Shown piece by piece: positions 61,701 through 64,000 of a DNA stretch of 64,000 nucleotides. The stretch comes from CAYMSF01 sp964392985 (GTDB lineage: Bacteria; Verrucomicrobiota; Lentisphaeria; Victivallales; Victivallaceae). The notes under the pieces are model-generated. The model saw nothing but the letters and a program-made list of their open reading frames with translations, was not told where the DNA came from and made no database searches. The position numbers and the translations under genes are program-made. The stretch is from positions 10,839-74,838 of the forward strand of contig CAYMSF010000016.1 in NCBI GenBank assembly GCA_964392985.1, read 5' to 3'. How positions within the stretch are numbered: position 1 is the stretch's first letter; every line of letters starts with the position of its first letter.

Positions 61701-62235
61701 TGAATCCAGCACCGGTCTCGGCTTGATTCTCTGCAAAGAATTTATTGAAAAACATGGCGGCACATTACTGGTCGAAAGCGAAGAAGGCAAAGGTTCAACC
61801 TTTGCCTTCACCATCCCGGGTCCGAAAACCGTTGAACCGGATAATGCCATTCCTGCCGGTAAAGGTAAAAAAATTAAAAAGTTGAAAATTTTGATTGTCG
61901 ATGATGATGAAGCATCGGAATTACTGCTCCGTACCACCTTCAAAACGTCCGGCAGTGAAATTTTAATCGCACACACCGGCGTCGAAGCCGTCGCGATGTG
62001 CTGGAAACACCCGGACATTGATCTGGTACTGCTGGATATTGAAATGCCGTCAATGAGCGGAACTGAAGCCGCAAGACAAATCCGTAAGTTTAACAACGAT
62101 GTAATCATTATTGCCCAAACCGCCTGCGTCGTTGATGGTGAAATCAATCGGGTTATTGCCGCCGGATGCAATGACTATATCGCCAAACCGATATCTCAGA
62201 CCGAACTGAAAAAACTCATGAAAAAGTATTTTTAG
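58786..62235 (+). CDS. Hybrid histidine kinase with PAS, GAF and receiver domains
   Basis: A 1149-residue, soluble sensor kinase (AAGGAGG 7 bases before the ATG). Domains in order: coiled N-terminus (30-65), PAS (about 70-180), PAS (about 195-320), PAS (about 330-450), GAF (about 455-640, with C-x-H-D.. and ECMCGNILSS), PAS (about 655-770), HisKA with His798 in SIISHDLRSPFNSFLG, HATPase with N-box RNLVSNALKF (911-920), DSGIGM (945-950) and TGLGL (976-980), and a C-terminal receiver with acceptor Asp1084 in VLLDIEMP. No membrane helix. The signal is unknown. It converges on the REC-kinase gene, a candidate partner. Confidence 0.92.
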   Translation: MSEGTKHPSKHAERLKPSSSLETTDLISSIEAQKKLHNLQVYQLQLEMQNEELRTAHAELEILRARYFDLYDLAPVGYCSVNENNLIIESNLTATSMLGVTRFMLVMRPFFQFIYKADRDIFYLHRKKLTESGETQIFDLRMEKLDSRVFWAQLTASTALDSNRNKVCRIVINDISERKHIEESLKQSQAETVRQNKLFTALLKNLNVGVFMVEAPSGKPLMANDAALKLMGRGILPDATTENMAQVYKAYKKDSNEPYPPEQMPILKGMNGLCSHVDDMVVERPDGTKTLLEIFGSPVMDEDGKIWASLVSFMDISERKQAEALLIKSEALLASSLESQKETILLAIDHDYRYLYFNQVHADVMKLMYNKDIKIGMNILECITIDDERKAFRNDYDRALAGESHCSVVMYGESGREYYEAFFNPFMDKNNQIIGATALARNITGRKFIEESLELTAQLVDVINSPDILKKSMAKLTRSLLEWSHCEAVGIRLRDGDDYPYYETRGFPPQFIEKENALCTHDADGKIIRDAAGNPVLECMCGNILSSRFDPAQPWFTANGSFWTNSTSALLAGMDAKQILTLRNRCNTEGYESVALIPLRAEHQVHGLLQFNDRRPNRFNAGLIEHFEKLANIIAAALTQRQMKEELLACNLRHNILFMDSPFAFVILRDGLIIDCNKMTASMFGYSREQFIGQSPAHFSPEFQPDGRKSTDAALAKINEAIEKGNTNVEWALRRADGTEFTVEVFLSSLTLEQKTTVFASFNDITERKQAEQEMQKKNEELFKLNVEKDKFFSIISHDLRSPFNSFLGLTQIMVEELPNLSHEEVQKLAVGMRNSVTNLYRLLENLLHWSKMKQGLIPFVPSVIKLRPAVDESLSIMVELAREKGIEIICRIPDGLEISADSNMLQTVIRNLVSNALKFTSAGGSITVKAKITNDNGVEISVTDSGIGMNRELINNLFHIDARVARRGTAGESSTGLGLILCKEFIEKHGGTLLVESEEGKGSTFAFTIPGPKTVEPDNAIPAGKGKKIKKLKILIVDDDEASELLLRTTFKTSGSEILIAHTGVEAVAMCWKHPDIDLVLLDIEMPSMSGTEAARQIRKFNNDVIIIAQTACVVDGEINRVIAAGCNDYIAKPISQTELKKLMKKYF

Positions 62236-62323
62236 AAGAGCGCGGCGAAGAGTGGAATGGACAGAATGGGCAATATGGACGGAATGGCCGGTCAAGACAA
62301 CCAAATAGCAGTCGCATCCATCA

Positions 62324-63616
62324 TTATCTGCTGACTTTTGCCAGTTCGGGGAGGATTCCGGCGGCGGATTGATAGCGTTCTGCGGGGTTGATCCGCAGCA
62401 TTTTGGCGAGGATTCCCTGAATATCGTCTGGAAGCTTTTTAAACGCTTTCAACACAATCCCGGTTCGCTGATGCTTTTGAGATTGAACTATTTCTGAAAT
62501 AGTGGAACCGGAGAACGGTCGCAGTCCGGTCAGGAGTTCACAAGCAACCACGCCCAGACTGAAAATGTCGGAGCTCTGGTCAACATGATAACTGCCGAGG
62601 AATGCCTCCGGCGACATATAGGCGGGGGAGCCGATAATTTCCATTGTGGTATTTTTGATGGAATCCATGGTGCGGGCAATACTGAAATCCGACAGTTTGA
62701 CGCAAAGCGTTTTCTGCATCATGATATTCGCCGGCTTGACATCGCGATGAAGAATGCCGTATTGATGGACAACGTCCAGCGCTTCACAAAGTTGCGCAAT
62801 AATGTCAATCTTCTGCTCATAGGAAAAGGCGTTACCGGCAATATAATCTTGAAGGGAACCGCCATCAAGATACTCCATCAGAATGTACGGGATGCCGCCA
62901 TCGGGCAGAACCCCGGATTCATAAATTTTAACCACATGCGGATGCGTGATACCGGAAACAACTTCCGCCTCGGCCAGGAAACGGTCGACCAGTTCTCTGC
63001 CACGACTGGAGTCAACAAATTCACGACACAACAGTTTCAAGGCGTAATATTGGTTGTCACGTTCGGCGAGCATGACGATACCGGTGGCGCCCTGACCGAT
63101 TTTTCTGATTACCTTATAACTGGGAAAGGAACTGTTGAGGTGTTCACAGATTTCCGTATTCGCATGACAGACGACATTTTTAACCAGATGATTCAACTGA
63201 CAGTGATGGGCTTTGTGGATTTTATCGAGAATGACGTTGAATAGCCGTTTTTTGCTGATATAATCGAAGCCGCCTTCGCGTGAAGACTGGAGCGCTTCGG
63301 CAAATTCCGGTGTTCTGCTGGTGAAGATGACTTCCAGCAGGGGATGATGTTCCCTGCCGTATGAAATCAATTCGCTCCGGCTTATGCCGGGCAGGTTGGC
63401 GTCACAGATAATCATGTCGAAATGGTCTTTGGGAATGATTTCTCTGGCGCCATCGGCATTACAAACCAGATGGGCAAAATAGCCGCTGGTATGGAGCAGT
63501 TCCACCAGTGAGTTGCCAAAAAAGGTATCATCGTCAATAATGAGAATCCTCACCGGGCTGGAATTCTCCATCACCAGAGTGCCAGAATTACGTATGTCGT
63601 TATTGTTTCCGGTCAT
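62324..63616 (-). CDS. Receiver domain fused to Ser/Thr protein kinase
   Basis: Start taken at the ATG at 63616, which has GGAG 9 bases ahead; the longer frame to 63748 would translate through the neighbouring repeat block. The 430-residue protein has a receiver (about 20-135, acceptor Asp72 in IICDANLPG, Lys123 region SKKRL) and a Hanks-type kinase: GQGATG at 174-179, Lys194 in YALKL, HRDVKPANIMM at 290-300 and DFSIA at 310-314 in place of DFG. No membrane anchor. Likely phospho-relay control of protein phosphorylation. Convergent with the hybrid kinase gene. Confidence 0.9.
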   Translation of the reverse strand: MTGNNNDIRNSGTLVMENSSPVRILIIDDDTFFGNSLVELLHTSGYFAHLVCNADGAREIIPKDHFDMIICDANLPGISRSELISYGREHHPLLEVIFTSRTPEFAEALQSSREGGFDYISKKRLFNVILDKIHKAHHCQLNHLVKNVVCHANTEICEHLNSSFPSYKVIRKIGQGATGIVMLAERDNQYYALKLLCREFVDSSRGRELVDRFLAEAEVVSGITHPHVVKIYESGVLPDGGIPYILMEYLDGGSLQDYIAGNAFSYEQKIDIIAQLCEALDVVHQYGILHRDVKPANIMMQKTLCVKLSDFSIARTMDSIKNTTMEIIGSPAYMSPEAFLGSYHVDQSSDIFSLGVVACELLTGLRPFSGSTISEIVQSQKHQRTGIVLKAFKKLPDDIQGILAKMLRINPAERYQSAAGILPELAKVSR

Positions 63617-63709
63617 AATAGCGGTCTCCGCCGCAACAGTTTGCTTAAGTAATAAATATAATAGTGCCATAACGGTGAAAGTCAATGACAATAATATTTT
63701 TAGAGCCGG

Positions 63710-64000
63710 TTTGGTATAGGCACACAGCGTGTGCCCGCGAACTGTCATAGCTCCTATAGGTCCTATGGGTCTTATAGGTCTTATAGGTCGGAAAACGGAA
63801 ACACAACAGCCATAATCGTGGTCTGTACGACCGTAATGACGGCTCAGGAAAAGCCGTCACCCTCAGTCGCCGGGCGGCTCTCGCTCTCTGCTCCTTGAAC
63901 TTCGTTCAATTCCTAAGAGAGCGGGCACACGCTGTGTACCTATAACCTAAGAGAGCGGGCACACGCTGTGTACCTATAACCTAAGAGAGCGGGCACACGC
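63710..64000. repeat. Mosaic hairpin repeat, right edge
   Basis: GGCACACAGCGTGTGCC (63719-63735), TATAGGTC units, the GGTCTGTACGACC and GACGGCT stems, CTCTC..GAGAG with GAACTTCGTTC, then a 34-base unit (CCTAAGAGAGCGGGCACACG..) at 63912, 63946 and 63980 that runs off the window. Confidence 0.9.

Noticed and set aside
56610..63860. Open frames inside the repeat blocks, with peptides such as MTAFPEPSLRSYRPRLWL or runs like VLWVLWVL.
   Set aside because: They recur with every repeat copy in whichever frame is open, lack ribosome sites and differ only with the repeat; treated as by-products.

Overview
The window looks like a scaffold from a member of the PVC superphylum, most likely Lentisphaerae/Kiritimatiellota-like. 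The pointers are a type II pseudopilin-like protein with the N-terminal GFTLIELLVVIAIIAILA signature typical of that group, a tandem pair of secretin-like proteins, secreted polysaccharide-related enzymes, a secreted gingipain-fold/CBM9-like protein and generally balanced GC. No rRNA or ribosomal protein gene is present, so this placement is inference. A 100-N gap at 51965-52064 means the order across that point is a scaffold join made inside a repeat, not continuous sequence.

Layout. (1) 0.25-5.0 kb: three translationally coupled plus-strand genes for surface glycan synthesis: a DXD glycosyltransferase, a GT25 + sulfotransferase-like + GH16 three-domain protein, and an O-carbamoyltransferase. 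(2) 5.4-14.8 kb: an AT-rich, all-minus-strand replicon-like element lying against the 3' end of a tRNA-Thr(CGU) gene. It encodes an inovirus Gp2-like protein with an HYH motif, a P4/D5-type helicase, a RepA-like RecA-fold ATPase, an excisionase-like HTH protein, a winged-helix protein, a Sel1-repeat protein and two unknowns. Strong hairpins, iteron-like repeats and a palindrome separate the genes. No integrase is seen. (3) 15.2-23.9 kb: a sulfur assimilation locus, cysK-metB-thiS-thiF then sbp-cysT-cysW-cysA, split by an intact ISL3-family insertion sequence with inverted repeats and a perfect 8-bp target duplication. (4) 24.0-27.3 kb: two secretin-like genes. (5) 28-47.6 kb: a housekeeping and secreted-enzyme region: SGNH hydrolase, SagB-like nitroreductase, AllA-like cupin, glycosidase-like TIM barrel, VOC protein, CE7 acetyl esterase, C25-like protein, GT39, TerB/AI-2E fusion, PurM, zinc-ribbon protein, DUF2062 protein, RsmB-type methyltransferase, lipoprotein, split YeeE/YedE transporter, a repeat-rich membrane protein and a pseudopilin with its own promoter and terminator. 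(6) 48.1-51.6 kb: ftsK and a rodZ-like gene. (7) 51.6-58.6 kb and 63.7-64.0 kb: blocks of a mosaic, hairpin-rich repeat family. They separate small modules of phage-tail/lysis-like genes (four-repeat structural protein, collagen-like fibre, DUF1353 protein, small membrane protein, lipoprotein) and bracket a hybrid histidine kinase that converges on a receiver-Ser/Thr kinase fusion.

How it fits together. Sulfate is imported by Sbp-CysTWA, and the sulfur probably ends in cysteine and homocysteine via CysK and MetB, with a ThiS/ThiF pair that may act as a dedicated sulfur carrier; a YeeE/YedE pair elsewhere may bring in reduced sulfur. The secretins and pseudopilin fit a type II/IV-like export machine serving the many signal-peptide proteins. 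The least explained parts are the modular hairpin repeats around the phage-like genes, the integrase-less tRNA-linked element with two origin-like regions, and the repeated Shine-Dalgarno/ATG/Cys-Cys mini-ORFs upstream of the secretin genes.
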